34,215 nucleotides of DNA from Anaerolineae bacterium (GTDB lineage: Bacteria > Chloroflexota > Anaerolineae > B4-G1 > SLSP01): the NCBI GenBank assembly GCA_016934645.1, contig JAFGSL010000002.1:1-34215 (forward strand), given 5' to 3'. Both the position numbers and the translations under genes were made by a program. Shown piece by piece: positions 22,604 to 30,653 of this stretch (position 1 is the first letter of the stretch; every line of letters starts with the position of its first letter). The notes beneath the pieces are model-generated. The model did no database searches. It was not told where the DNA came from and saw only the letters and a list, made by a program, of their open reading frames with translations.

Positions 22604-23911
22604 TTATTGGACCACAGGCTTCGTGCGTTTCTCCCGAAGTGTGTGCAGGCCGGCACTCAAAACAGCCCCGATGACGATGAGTTGCCAGATCTGTGTGGTG
22701 CGGATGCGGAAACCGATAACGTGCGCTGCGATTGGCGAACACGTGGCTGCATCCGTGAAGCCGGCGAGCGCTAAGCGGTGGATGTCGGTGTTATCCACGA
22801 CTTGCGGTGTCATTTCGGCGTTGACACCCCAGGCATAGACGGGAACGGGCGTGTCGGTGTGCCCGGTTGTTGCCCACGTGACGGTGGGGAAGTTCCCCGC
22901 GCCGTTGTTGGCGATGATGTCCAACCCGCCGGTTTCGTGGTCCGCTGTGACGATGATGAGCGTGTCGGTGCGTGCGGCAGCCCACGTGTAGGCGACTTCG
23001 ATGGCGTGATCGAATTCGAGCGTCTCAAAGACGTTGCGCGCGATATTATTCTCGTGCCCGGCGTGATCGATGCGTCCCCCTTCGACCATCAGGAAGAAGC
23101 CATATGGGGTATTCTCCAAGAGTGTCAGTGCCGTTGTGACCATTTCCGAAAGATGCGGCAAGGTGTTGTAACCAGGATCGGTGCCAACAAAATAATCGTA
23201 TTCATAGGGCAGATGCGTGATACCGAACTGCCCGGAGGCCCATGTGGTCGTGCTGGGGGTGAGCGCTTGCATCGTCGCACGATCGATGGCGACGGTGTAT
23301 CCGGCAGCAGCGGCATTGGTCGGATTCAGTCCATTGTCCCCGCCGCCGAACAGCACATCAGGTCTGGTTTGTGTGAGATAATCGCCCGCGATGGCGTTGT
23401 AATTGTTGCGCGAGAGTTCGTGCGCGCCGAACGCGGCGGGTGTAGCGTGGGTCGCATAGGTGGTCGTGACCAGCCCGACGCGTTTGCAGTACGCGTGGAA
23501 GCGTTCGAGCATGGTCTCGAGTTCGCTCTCGTCGCCGGGCCAGGCGACGGAGATCACTCCGTTGGCAACCTTGTATCCTGTTGCCATGGTCGTAGCTGCT
23601 GCTGCCGAGTCGGTGATGGCGCTGTCGGCCGAATAGGTCGTCATCGTGGAAGAGTAGGGGAACGATTCCATCACGAGCGTTCCCGCGCTGCCGTTTTGGT
23701 ACATCCCGGCGGCACGCACCTCCTCTGGTCCCATCCCATCGCCGATAAAGAGGATGACGTTACGTGGTACGACAGTAGAGGTGATGACGGTGCTGTGCGC
23801 CGGAATAATCGCGCGTGCGTCAATGGTTTGCGGTAGCACCGCGTTCAGTGCAATGCCGATCACGGCAAGTGTGATGATGAGAATCGCACCCACCTTGTCT
23901 TTGCCGTTCAT
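22604..23911 (-). CDS. alkaline phosphatase (PhoA family)
   Basis: The 435-residue protein has an N-terminal signal/anchor helix (about 8-26) and a C-terminal hydrophobic segment near residue 410, so it should act on the outer face of the membrane. All alkaline phosphatase hallmarks are present: metal-binding IGDGMG (Asp58), nucleophile segment ITDSAAAAT (Ser102), VEGGRIDHAGHENN with Glu, Asp and His ligands, VTADHETGG, and a final TGHTDTPVP histidine. It releases phosphate from organic phosphoesters. A GGA-CGGAG site precedes the ATG. No Pho box could be recognised upstream. Confidence 0.93.
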   Translation of the reverse strand: MNGKDKVGAILIITLAVIGIALNAVLPQTIDARAIIPAHSTVITSTVVPRNVILFIGDGMGPEEVRAAGMYQNGSAGTLVMESFPYSSTMTTYSADSAITDSAAAATTMATGYKVANGVISVAWPGDESELETMLERFHAYCKRVGLVTTTYATHATPAAFGAHELSRNNYNAIAGDYLTQTRPDVLFGGGDNGLNPTNAAAAGYTVAIDRATMQALTPSTTTWASGQFGITHLPYEYDYFVGTDPGYNTLPHLSEMVTTALTLLENTPYGFFLMVEGGRIDHAGHENNIARNVFETLEFDHAIEVAYTWAAARTDTLIIVTADHETGGLDIIANNGAGNFPTVTWATTGHTDTPVPVYAWGVNAEMTPQVVDNTDIHRLALAGFTDAATCSPIAAHVIGFRIRTTQIWQLIVIGAVLSAGLHTLREKRTKPVVQ

Positions 23912-23946
23912 TGGCTCCGTCCTTTCGGCAAAAATATGCCATATTC

Positions 23947-24285
23947 TTACACAATAAAACGGACCGCCGCGACGATGACCATCCCCACGATGACCGGGCC
24001 GAAAAGGCTACGCGTCTTCCACGCGACGATGAATGTGGGGATCGCGGCCCACAGGAAGAGGTTGTCGAAGCTCAGATCGAGAACCTGGACGGGGTTGTTT
24101 TCTGTGATGACGAGGGCAGGCAGGAGCAGCGCGGCAAGTACCGCCACGGGCACGTAACGTAGCCACGTGATTACCAGCGGCGGCAGCGGTTTCGACGTGA
24201 AAAGCCACACCGGCAGAACGCGCGGTATGTACGTCACGACTAACATGCCGAGCATTGTCCATAGAATTGCTTTTTGATCTAACAT
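23947..24285 (-). CDS. azlD: AzlD-type branched-chain amino acid export subunit
   Basis: The 112-residue protein has four hydrophobic helices and the AzlD pattern (an early YIPRVLPVWLF segment and a central WLRYVPVAVLAALLLPAL). AzlD is the small partner of AzlC in branched-chain amino acid exporters. The azlC gene lies directly upstream on the same strand, separated by a repeat-filled gap. Confidence 0.9.
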   Translation of the reverse strand: MLDQKAILWTMLGMLVVTYIPRVLPVWLFTSKPLPPLVITWLRYVPVAVLAALLLPALVITENNPVQVLDLSFDNLFLWAAIPTFIVAWKTRSLFGPVIVGMVIVAAVRFIV

Positions 24286-24296
24286 AGCGCCTCAGA

Positions 24297-24345
24297 ATAC
24301 AGAATCAGCGAAAAGAAGAATCAACGAATGAGCCAACCAGCGAAC
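24297..24345 (+). repeat. GAATCA-type degenerate repeat between azlC and azlD
   Basis: Short units of the CAGAATCAGCGAA type, decaying to AACCAGCGAACC, lie in the gap between the two exporter genes and pass into the TTCTCAA-type array at 24355. Confidence 0.55.
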
Positions 24346-24354
24346 CAACAAAAT

Positions 24355-24405
24355 TTCTCAATCTCCAATCCCTCAATCTCCAATTTTCAATTTCCCCATT
24401 TCCAA
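24355..24405 (+). repeat. heptad repeat array, TTCTCAA/TCTCCAA family
   Basis: Seven units of 7 or 8 nt (for example TTCTCAA, TCTCCAA, TTTTCAA, TTTCCAA) overlap the end of azlC. On the minus strand they encode its last residues (KLKIGD) and the TGA stop at 24373-24375. Confidence 0.8.
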
Positions 24406-25083
24406 TGCCGTCCCCAACGTTGCACCGATGAGCGTGGCGACGATAACACTCCAGTGACCCAGGCCGCCCAAGGTCAATGTGACGGCAAGGAGGCCGGTGG
24501 CAGTCGCGACGACGATGTACCGTTTGTCCTTGATTTGCATCACCAGCAACGCGATGAACATCGCGGGCAGGGCGTAATCCAGTGCCAGCGGTTTCACGTC
24601 GGTGATCAACTGCCCCGCGACTGCACCCACCCACGAGCCGAAAATCCAAGAGACCTGTGCGGTGGCGTTGATGGCGAGCATCTCGCCCTTGGGGGGCGAA
24701 TTTTCGGTGAATCGCGCAATGTGGACGGCGAAACTCTCGTCAGTTAGCTCGTAGGCGAAGGCCGCCAATTCGCCTTTGCGCCAGTGCCGCATATACGGCG
24801 ACAACGCTGCCGACATCAGCAAATGGCGTAGGTTCACCACGAACGTCGTCAGGATGATCGACAAGGCCGGTGCGCCGGTGGCAAACAGCCCTACAGCGAT
24901 CAACTGCGCCGATCCCGCGTAGACCAGCAGCGACATCAACACCGTATTGCGCGTGGATAATCCCGCCTGCTGCGCGAGGACGCCGTAGGCAAAGCCGATG
25001 GGGATGTAGCCGATCACAATCGGCGCGGCCAGCATCACGCCGCGCAGCCAGGTCCATCGGGACGTGGCGACCGTTGACTCCAT
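24373..25083 (-). CDS. azlC: AzlC-type branched-chain amino acid exporter
   Basis: The 236-residue membrane protein matches AzlC: AAPIVIGYIPIGFAYGVLAQQ near the start, YAGSAQLIAVGLF, and FVVNLRHLLMSAALSPY. Together with AzlD it should export branched-chain amino acids or analogues. It starts 7 bases after the degV stop, so the two are probably co-transcribed. The last residues (LKIGD) and the stop are encoded by a 7-nt repeat array, so the C-terminus has probably been altered by repeat growth. Confidence 0.92.
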   Translation of the reverse strand: MESTVATSRWTWLRGVMLAAPIVIGYIPIGFAYGVLAQQAGLSTRNTVLMSLLVYAGSAQLIAVGLFATGAPALSIILTTFVVNLRHLLMSAALSPYMRHWRKGELAAFAYELTDESFAVHIARFTENSPPKGEMLAINATAQVSWIFGSWVGAVAGQLITDVKPLALDYALPAMFIALLVMQIKDKRYIVVATATGLLAVTLTLGGLGHWSVIVATLIGATLGTALEMGKLKIGD

Positions 25084-25090
25084 TGAACGT

Positions 25091-25951
25091 TTAGTCCTCA
25101 GTATATCCGCATAAGGCGATGGCGCGCGGCCCGGTATGAACGCCCAAAACGGGCGAGACGATGCTGATCACCAACTCTCGCGGGGTGAACTCGGCTTGAA
25201 CGCGCGCCGCCAGCGCTTCGGCTTCCGGCAATGCTGCGTTGTGCAACACGGCGATCCGCATCGGTTTGCTGGTGTCGAACTGGGCGAAGAAGTCGTCATA
25301 CAGGGCCTGGATTGCCTTTTGGCGTGTCCGTGTGCGGCGTCCGGCTTCGACCATGCCTGTCTCGTGGTTCACCATAATCTGCGGCTTGAAGTTCAACAGC
25401 GTGCCGATGAACGCGCTCGCGCCACCGATGCGGCCACCTTTGCGGAGGTATTCCAGCGTATCGAGCGTAATGATGTATGCCATAGTTTTACGGGCGGCGT
25501 CGGCTGCAGCGATCATCGCGGTCACGTCTCCACCGGCCTCACGCACCCGCGCTGCTGCCAGCACCTGCCAGCCCAAGCTCATCGAGTTGGACTTGGAATC
25601 TACCACGTGCACGGGCATATCGACGATCGGCGCTGCCAATTTCGCGGACTCGTACGTGCCACTCATCGCGCTGCTGATCGTAACCACGACAATCTCCTGC
25701 GCACCCTGTCGCTGTACTTCCTCGTAGACGTTGAGGAAATCCTGCGGCGTGGGTTGCGACGTCGTCGGGTAGACCGGATCGGCGATCAACCGGTCATAAA
25801 ACGCTTCCGGTTGGATGTCGACTCCATCGCGCAACTGTTCATCCCCCCAGATGACGGTCAGTGGGAGAACATTGATGTCATACTGTTCCCGCAAGGACTG
25901 TGGTAAATCGCACGTGCTGTCCGTAATCAGGGCTATTTTGTGGTCTGGCAT
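25091..25951 (-). CDS. DegV family fatty-acid-binding protein
   Basis: The 286-residue protein is a DegV family member (LITDSTCDLP at 9-17, TTSQPTP at 63-69, SSAMSGTYESAKLAA at 93-107). DegV/FakB proteins bind a fatty acid and can present it to a fatty acid kinase (FakA); no fakA gene is in the window. An AGGAGG box lies 4 bases before the ATG. It lies between the DUF401 transporter gene and azlC in one same-strand run. Confidence 0.92.
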   Translation of the reverse strand: MPDHKIALITDSTCDLPQSLREQYDINVLPLTVIWGDEQLRDGVDIQPEAFYDRLIADPVYPTTSQPTPQDFLNVYEEVQRQGAQEIVVVTISSAMSGTYESAKLAAPIVDMPVHVVDSKSNSMSLGWQVLAAARVREAGGDVTAMIAAADAARKTMAYIITLDTLEYLRKGGRIGGASAFIGTLLNFKPQIMVNHETGMVEAGRRTRTRQKAIQALYDDFFAQFDTSKPMRIAVLHNAALPEAEALAARVQAEFTPRELVISIVSPVLGVHTGPRAIALCGYTED

Positions 25952-25965
25952 GGTTCCTCCTTGAT

Positions 25966-25986
25966 CTGGATACTGGATATTGGCTT
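25966..25986 (+). repeat. heptad repeat array, CTGGATA family
   Basis: CTGGATA occurs twice in tandem (25966-25979), followed by TTGGCTT. The last unit reaches the DUF401 gene stop (25985-25987). Confidence 0.7.
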
Positions 25987-27196
25987 AACGCAGTAGCAAA
26001 ATGCCTACTGCGGTGGCGATGATGACGCCCACGGATGGCACAAGTACCTTGTAGATCGCGCCCCAGTTCGCTCCGAAGTAGTTGTGCGTGAGTGCCAGGC
26101 ACAGGTGCATCGGCGAGAGCATAATGCCGCTGAAACATCCGACGAACATCCACACACCGGAAGCCAGGTTCTCGATGGGCAGGCCGTTGAGCAGCGGCGC
26201 GACCAGCGGCAGGCTCAACGCCATCGCCGCAGCCGCGGTCCCCGTTACCAGGCCCACCAGCATCGGCACGATAAAGGCGACGATCAATGGTGGCAGGCCA
26301 AGTATGCCCAACGCCTGTGGAATTTGCTCCACCGCGCCTGTGTCCTGCAACACTTGCTTGAAGATCATCACGCCGAAGATGGACGAGAAGGTGGTGATGG
26401 GGAAGCTGCGTGTGAGGATGTCGCGCCATTGGCCTGGCCCGATGCGCTTGACCACCATGAACAGCGCGCAGATGACCGCCAGGCTGATGAGCATGTTGAA
26501 CTGCAAAACGACGACAACCACGATCACGAGCAGGATCGGCCATGTGCTGGCGAGCAGGTCGAGCCATGCCGCACGTTTGCTCCGCCCGTTGTTCGAGTGG
26601 TGTTCCTGGCGGATACCTGCCAGTCCCCAGATGACGCCACCGACCATCGCAGCGACGGTGAGCGGCCACGACGCACGGATGAAGGCGTAGACCGAAACGC
26701 CAAGCAGCGCCGAAACCATCAGCAGCGAAGAGTAGAGTGGAAAGACATACTCCATCGAGTGGCGGAACCAGTAGTTGATGTAGGTTTTCCGGCTGGGCGT
26801 CAGGTCGAGTCGCGTGCCGATCTCGTTGACCATTGGCGCGGAGAACATCGCGCCGCCGAGCATTGGCATCAGGCCGATCATCGCCGGCATCAACGCTAGA
26901 ACGACGCGGCTATCGGGGACGACGACCTGTAGCGCGGCGACCATGCGCTCCATTGCGTGGGTGCGGCGCATCAATTCGGCCAGCAACAGCACCAGGAAGA
27001 CGGCCCCGGCGAGATCCCAGGTGTCTAAGGCAAACAGGCCGCGCAGGACAGAGCGAAGCAAATTCAGAAAAGGATAGGCGAACAGGATTGCCGCCAATCC
27101 TGTATCCAGCAGCAGGATGAGACCAAGGTCCCACTTGCGCATCAAAAGAAAAATCGTGACGCCGAGGATGAGGCCGAATTTGAGTAGATCAAGCAT
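25985..27196 (-). CDS. DUF401 family membrane protein, probable anion/organic acid transporter
   Basis: The 403-residue protein has around ten hydrophobic helices and the DUF401 pattern, including LPMLGGAMFSAPMVNEIG-type and SMEYVFPLYSSLLM segments (the first reads LMPMLGGAMFSAPMVNEI here). The family is distantly related to ion and gluconate-type transporters but uncharacterised. Its ATG is 2 bases after the glycyl-radical activase stop, a tight operon junction, suggesting it moves a substrate or product of the same pathway. Confidence 0.82.
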   Translation of the reverse strand: MLDLLKFGLILGVTIFLLMRKWDLGLILLLDTGLAAILFAYPFLNLLRSVLRGLFALDTWDLAGAVFLVLLLAELMRRTHAMERMVAALQVVVPDSRVVLALMPAMIGLMPMLGGAMFSAPMVNEIGTRLDLTPSRKTYINYWFRHSMEYVFPLYSSLLMVSALLGVSVYAFIRASWPLTVAAMVGGVIWGLAGIRQEHHSNNGRSKRAAWLDLLASTWPILLVIVVVVVLQFNMLISLAVICALFMVVKRIGPGQWRDILTRSFPITTFSSIFGVMIFKQVLQDTGAVEQIPQALGILGLPPLIVAFIVPMLVGLVTGTAAAAMALSLPLVAPLLNGLPIENLASGVWMFVGCFSGIMLSPMHLCLALTHNYFGANWGAIYKVLVPSVGVIIATAVGILLLR

Positions 27197-27198
27197 AA

Positions 27199-28164
27199 TT
27201 ACCTGCTGTGAACCGGAATGCCCTTGGAAGCGTCAGCGACTTGTGCTTGTGCTGCACCTGCCAATGTCGCCATGTGCTCCTTGGTAGGTGGGGTCAGGTC
27301 GGCAGCCCGATAGTCCCATCCCAGGCTGTTGTATTTGTCTCCGGCCATGCGGTGGAAGGGCAGCAGTTCGAGCGTAATGGGTTCGGGATCGCTGGACGCG
27401 CCATTGTGCCGCGCGGCGCGCAAATCGCTCAACTCGCGCACGTAGGTGGCGATGGCGGCAACTTCTTCCGGTGTGTCGTTGACCGTGGGGATGACGGGAA
27501 TGCGGAAGATAATGGGTTTGCCGCTTTCGACGATGCGCCGCGCGTTCGCTAGCAGTAAAGCGTTGGGGGCGCCGACGGCGTCGCGGTGTTTGCCGGAGTC
27601 AATATGCTTGATGTCCATCATCACCAGATCGGTGAGCGGAAGGAGCGCTTCCAGACTCTCCCAGGGGACATTAGCCGCAGTTTCGATGGCAGTGTGTATT
27701 CTCGCCGCGCGGCAGCGTTCGAGGATTTCCCGCGAGAAGTCCACTTGCAGCGCCGGCTCGCCGCCGGAGAGCGTCACGCCACCACCGGAATTCTCGTAGA
27801 ATGCCCGATCGCGCAGGACTTCGTCCACAACAGCTTCGGTAGTCATCGTTTTGGCTGTGAAGACAAGCGCCTCGGCATAGCAGACATCCACGCACTTGCC
27901 ACACGCAACGCATTTCTCATGGTAGAAGACGCGCATGCCGTGCTCGTCGAACGCTTGCGCGCCTTCTGGGCATACCTCGACGCATGCTGCACAGCCGATG
28001 CAGCGATTGGGGAAGAACTGCACTTCCGGTTTGGGGCGGATGCTTTCGGGGTTGTGGCACCAGAAGCAGCGTAGCGTGCAGCCCTTGAGGAAGACGGTCG
28101 TGCGGATCCCCGGCCCATCGTGGACGGAAAACCGCTGGATGTTACAAACATAGCCTGTGGTCAT
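27199..28164 (-). CDS. glycyl-radical enzyme activating protein (PflA-like radical SAM)
   Basis: The 321-residue radical-SAM protein has the glycyl-radical activase CxxxCxxC motif (Cys29, Cys33, Cys36). An inserted ferredoxin-like domain follows with two 4Fe-4S motifs (Cys55, 58, 61, 65 and Cys85, 88, 91, 95), as in activases of larger glycyl-radical enzymes rather than classic PflA. SAM-binding GGGVTLSGGEPALQ lies further along. It makes a glycyl radical on a partner enzyme, but no such enzyme is encoded in this window. Neighbours are a URO-D-like protein upstream and the DUF401 transporter downstream. It needs anaerobic conditions to work. Confidence 0.92.
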   Translation of the reverse strand: MTTGYVCNIQRFSVHDGPGIRTTVFLKGCTLRCFWCHNPESIRPKPEVQFFPNRCIGCAACVEVCPEGAQAFDEHGMRVFYHEKCVACGKCVDVCYAEALVFTAKTMTTEAVVDEVLRDRAFYENSGGGVTLSGGEPALQVDFSREILERCRAARIHTAIETAANVPWESLEALLPLTDLVMMDIKHIDSGKHRDAVGAPNALLLANARRIVESGKPIIFRIPVIPTVNDTPEEVAAIATYVRELSDLRAARHNGASSDPEPITLELLPFHRMAGDKYNSLGWDYRAADLTPPTKEHMATLAGAAQAQVADASKGIPVHSR

Positions 28165-28236
28165 AGTATTTTCGGATTCCTTCCCAATAGTTCGGTTGTT
28201 GTTAGTCGTGTAGTCGTTGCCAATAACATATACACT

Positions 28237-29454
28237 TTAGGCGTATTTCGCTGCCATTTCTTTGGCGATGCGGGTCCAGTCGTGTAGGCGGCGCGGGTGT
28301 CCGGCGAGGGTCTGTAGTTCACGCAGTACAATCTGGTAATGATAGCCCTGTAATTGCTGCGCGCCGTTCTCAAGGTCGCGCCGGATGATGGCGTCATCGT
28401 CCGGAAAAACCACGTCGCTGGCCTTTTGCCGCCACATAATGACGTAGTTCTGCCCCACAGCCTCCTGCACCTTCGCCAGGTCCGTCCACGCGCTGCACAC
28501 GAAGATGCGCAGATTCTTCAACGAAAGCACACCTGCAATCTTATGTGTGAGGTTCTCGCAGCAACCATAGGCGCTCAACCCAAACTGCTCGATGATCGGG
28601 CGCTGATATTCGAGACAGAACGTGCGCCACATCTTTGGTGAAACGCCCTCGAATTCCTGGCTGTTCGCCATCATCCATAGATTTTCGTAGCCGATTGTGC
28701 CGTCCGTAGTCGGATTACCAACTGGATCGCTGCACGTCATTGGCTCACAGCTGTTCGGCGTGAGTAGACCCGTCGCGTGCACCTGGGCCATCGCGCCGAG
28801 TGTCGCGTCGCGTATATAGGCCATCAGCCGGTGCAGCAGTTCTGGCGTATCGACCATATCGAGCATCATCTGGGTGAGACCGCGCAGGTCGGCGGCGGGC
28901 ATGCCCAACGTGGCACCGAGGGGCGCGCCGCAGGTGAGACGCACCTCGAGGATGTCGCCTAATAGCGCGTGCGTGCGGTCGAGCGCGGTCTGCGTTTTGG
29001 CCGCGTTGTAGGTGAAGGTTGGCAGGCGCAGCTTGTCGAAGTCGGATGCCGTTTTGAGCGGTGGATCGTAGCCCCACGCGCCGCCTTCGATGCCACTCTC
29101 TTCGTGCGCAATGTCCACACCCCAGATATTCGCCGGTGTGATGTCGAAATAGGTGTGGACACTGAACCACGGCGATATCGGGCTGTCGTCGGCGATGTCG
29201 TGTTTGATAAGAATCCGACGGAAATGGCGTTCCAGATTCCGCAACCAGGGATCGATACATTCCAGCACACTGTCGGGCAGGATTTCATCCCACGCGCCGA
29301 CGGGTCGACACCAGACCGGCGCGCGATCGGGTTTGCGCAGCGCGTTGACGTCGCGCCAGCGTTTTTGGATGGTGGCGTTCTCGTCGCTGGCGGCGATCTC
29401 CGCCACACGCCGGGCTAGTTCGCGGATGTAATCTCTTTCTTGTTGTATGCTCAT
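28237..29454 (-). CDS. uroporphyrinogen-decarboxylase-like (URO-D/MtaA superfamily) protein
   Basis: The 405-residue protein resembles the URO-D superfamily, which includes corrinoid-dependent methyltransferases. The YGCCENLTHK segment, followed by LKNLRIFVCSAW, is a Cys-rich metal-site-like element seen in a subgroup of these proteins; an earlier RAPVWCRPVGAWDEILP region is also conserved-looking. It lacks obvious signal or membrane segments. Haem synthesis is unlikely, as true HemE is shorter and differs. The reaction is unknown. It precedes a glycyl-radical activase and follows a PK-C-like gene, which suggests a small catabolic set. Confidence 0.8.
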   Translation of the reverse strand: MSIQQERDYIRELARRVAEIAASDENATIQKRWRDVNALRKPDRAPVWCRPVGAWDEILPDSVLECIDPWLRNLERHFRRILIKHDIADDSPISPWFSVHTYFDITPANIWGVDIAHEESGIEGGAWGYDPPLKTASDFDKLRLPTFTYNAAKTQTALDRTHALLGDILEVRLTCGAPLGATLGMPAADLRGLTQMMLDMVDTPELLHRLMAYIRDATLGAMAQVHATGLLTPNSCEPMTCSDPVGNPTTDGTIGYENLWMMANSQEFEGVSPKMWRTFCLEYQRPIIEQFGLSAYGCCENLTHKIAGVLSLKNLRIFVCSAWTDLAKVQEAVGQNYVIMWRQKASDVVFPDDDAIIRRDLENGAQQLQGYHYQIVLRELQTLAGHPRRLHDWTRIAKEMAAKYA

Positions 29455-29509
29455 CGCTTTTTTCGACAGGATTTACAGGATGGAAACAATAGAAATCTTG
29501 TCCAATTCT

Positions 29510-30070
29510 TTACGCTTCTCTGGGCTTTGCTAGAATTTCGCGGATTTCCAATTGCTTGAACTTGCGAGCATAGGCTGGCTTGAGGACGATGGCCGTATCA
29601 GCACCTTCGCCGGTTCCTGCAATGGCGATGATCTCCTGTGACATATCCAGCAGATCAGCATCCGCAGCCATCAATGCGACCTCGACGGCAACCTTCATCC
29701 CCTGGCAGAAGCGGTAGAGCGTCTCGCGGACGATCTTGTTGGGCGGATAACCGGCGAAGGCGTCACTCACATCGTCGCCAAGTGCGTGGAGCGAGGTGAG
29801 CACGGTGATGCCGAGGGCCTCCAGTTCGGCGCGTTCGTCGGGCGTCATCACCCAGCCTTCTTTCTGGAAGCCGCCGCAGATGGTGACGGCGATGATCCGC
29901 ACATCCAGCCCCGCGAAGATGGCATGGGCGCGTTTGGCCGTGTAGCCGTGCGACGAAGCGACGATGATCTGCGTAATGCCGAGCCTCTCGGCCCGTTCGC
30001 GCGCGATGCGGAGCGTGGCGTCCGTATTGACGGCACCGCCCCTTTCGAAGTACAGAATCTTGCTTTCCAT
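29510..30070 (-). CDS. stand-alone pyruvate kinase C-terminal (PK_C-like) domain protein
   Basis: The 186-residue protein resembles a free pyruvate-kinase alpha/beta domain, with the ARERAERLGITQIIVASSHGYTAKRAHAIF opening and a phosphate-loop-like GTGEGADTAIVL. It lacks the catalytic barrel of pyruvate kinase, so it is more likely an allosteric or sugar/phosphate-binding protein. It is 4 bases downstream of the DinB-like gene stop, so the two are probably co-transcribed. Its exact role is unknown. Confidence 0.8.
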   Translation of the reverse strand: MESKILYFERGGAVNTDATLRIARERAERLGITQIIVASSHGYTAKRAHAIFAGLDVRIIAVTICGGFQKEGWVMTPDERAELEALGITVLTSLHALGDDVSDAFAGYPPNKIVRETLYRFCQGMKVAVEVALMAADADLLDMSQEIIAIAGTGEGADTAIVLKPAYARKFKQLEIREILAKPREA

Positions 30071-30074
30071 GATT

Positions 30075-30557
30075 CTATTCCCCTTCGGGAAAGCGCTTCA
30101 GGCCCATATTGCGGATTTGGGCGATGTGGTAGGTATCGTGGGTCGTCATCCAGGCGATAGTATCTCCCCAAGTGCACTGGAATTCCATTTTCTCATCCAG
30201 CTTGCTCGCAGGAAGGGTGCGCAAGGCAGACACGTAGACGTTGTGGAATGCATCCATCAAGGCAAGTGTTTCCTCCCAGGCTTCTTGCGAACGGACTTCA
30301 GGCAGTGCGGGCCAATTGTCTTTCTGGTAGGGATAGTCCGGTAGGTCAGGTACCTTCAAACACTCCACCAACTGGTATTTCCAGTACAGCAGGTGCAGCA
30401 CGATGCTCCACACCGAGTACCCTTCGTAGGTGTTGGTGGACGTGACTTCATCCAATGTCAATTTGTCGAGTATCTTCCGCAATGGCGGCGCATTGAATGA
30501 CATGCCGTGGTATTCCCGCTCAGTAATGTCGATAATCATTGCCAGATCGCTGTTCAT
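30075..30557 (-). CDS. DinB-like putative metal-dependent hydrolase
   Basis: The 160-residue four-helix protein matches the DinB/YfiT-like superfamily. A His near HLLYWKYQ and the HDTYHIAQIRNMG segment form the expected metal site. Relatives include thiol-dependent S-transferases and damage-induced proteins of unknown role. An AGGAGA site precedes the ATG. The gene follows GH2 across a repeat-filled gap and leads into the PK_C-like gene. Confidence 0.86.
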   Translation of the reverse strand: MNSDLAMIIDITEREYHGMSFNAPPLRKILDKLTLDEVTSTNTYEGYSVWSIVLHLLYWKYQLVECLKVPDLPDYPYQKDNWPALPEVRSQEAWEETLALMDAFHNVYVSALRTLPASKLDEKMEFQCTWGDTIAWMTTHDTYHIAQIRNMGLKRFPEGE

Positions 30558-30573
30558 CGTTCTCTCCTTTTCG

Positions 30574-30653
30574 TTAGTGATTGGGGATTGGTGATCAGGG
30601 ATTAGGAGGAAGGATCTGTTTACCAGTCCCTAGTTCCATATCCCTAATCCCTG
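30574..30653 (+). repeat. inverted heptad repeats, TTAGGGA/GGGATTA family
   Basis: Five 7-nt units in register (TTAGTGA, TTGGGGA, TTGGTGA, TCAGGGA, TTAGGAG; 30574-30608) are followed by an inverted set (AGTCCCT, ATCCCTA, ATCCCTG; 30625-30653). AGGGATTAGG (30597-30606) is exactly complementary to 30643-30652. The GH2 gene stop TAG (30644-30646) lies in the inverted set. The same family is at 9282-9338. Confidence 0.8.

Noticed and set aside
22778..23836. 352-aa open frame opposite the alkaline phosphatase gene
   Set aside because: The minus-strand protein has every alkaline phosphatase motif; the plus frame has none.
3404..30653. CRISPR array as an explanation of the repeats
   Set aside because: Units are 7 nt (or 15 nt), directly joined without unique spacers, and no cas gene is present.
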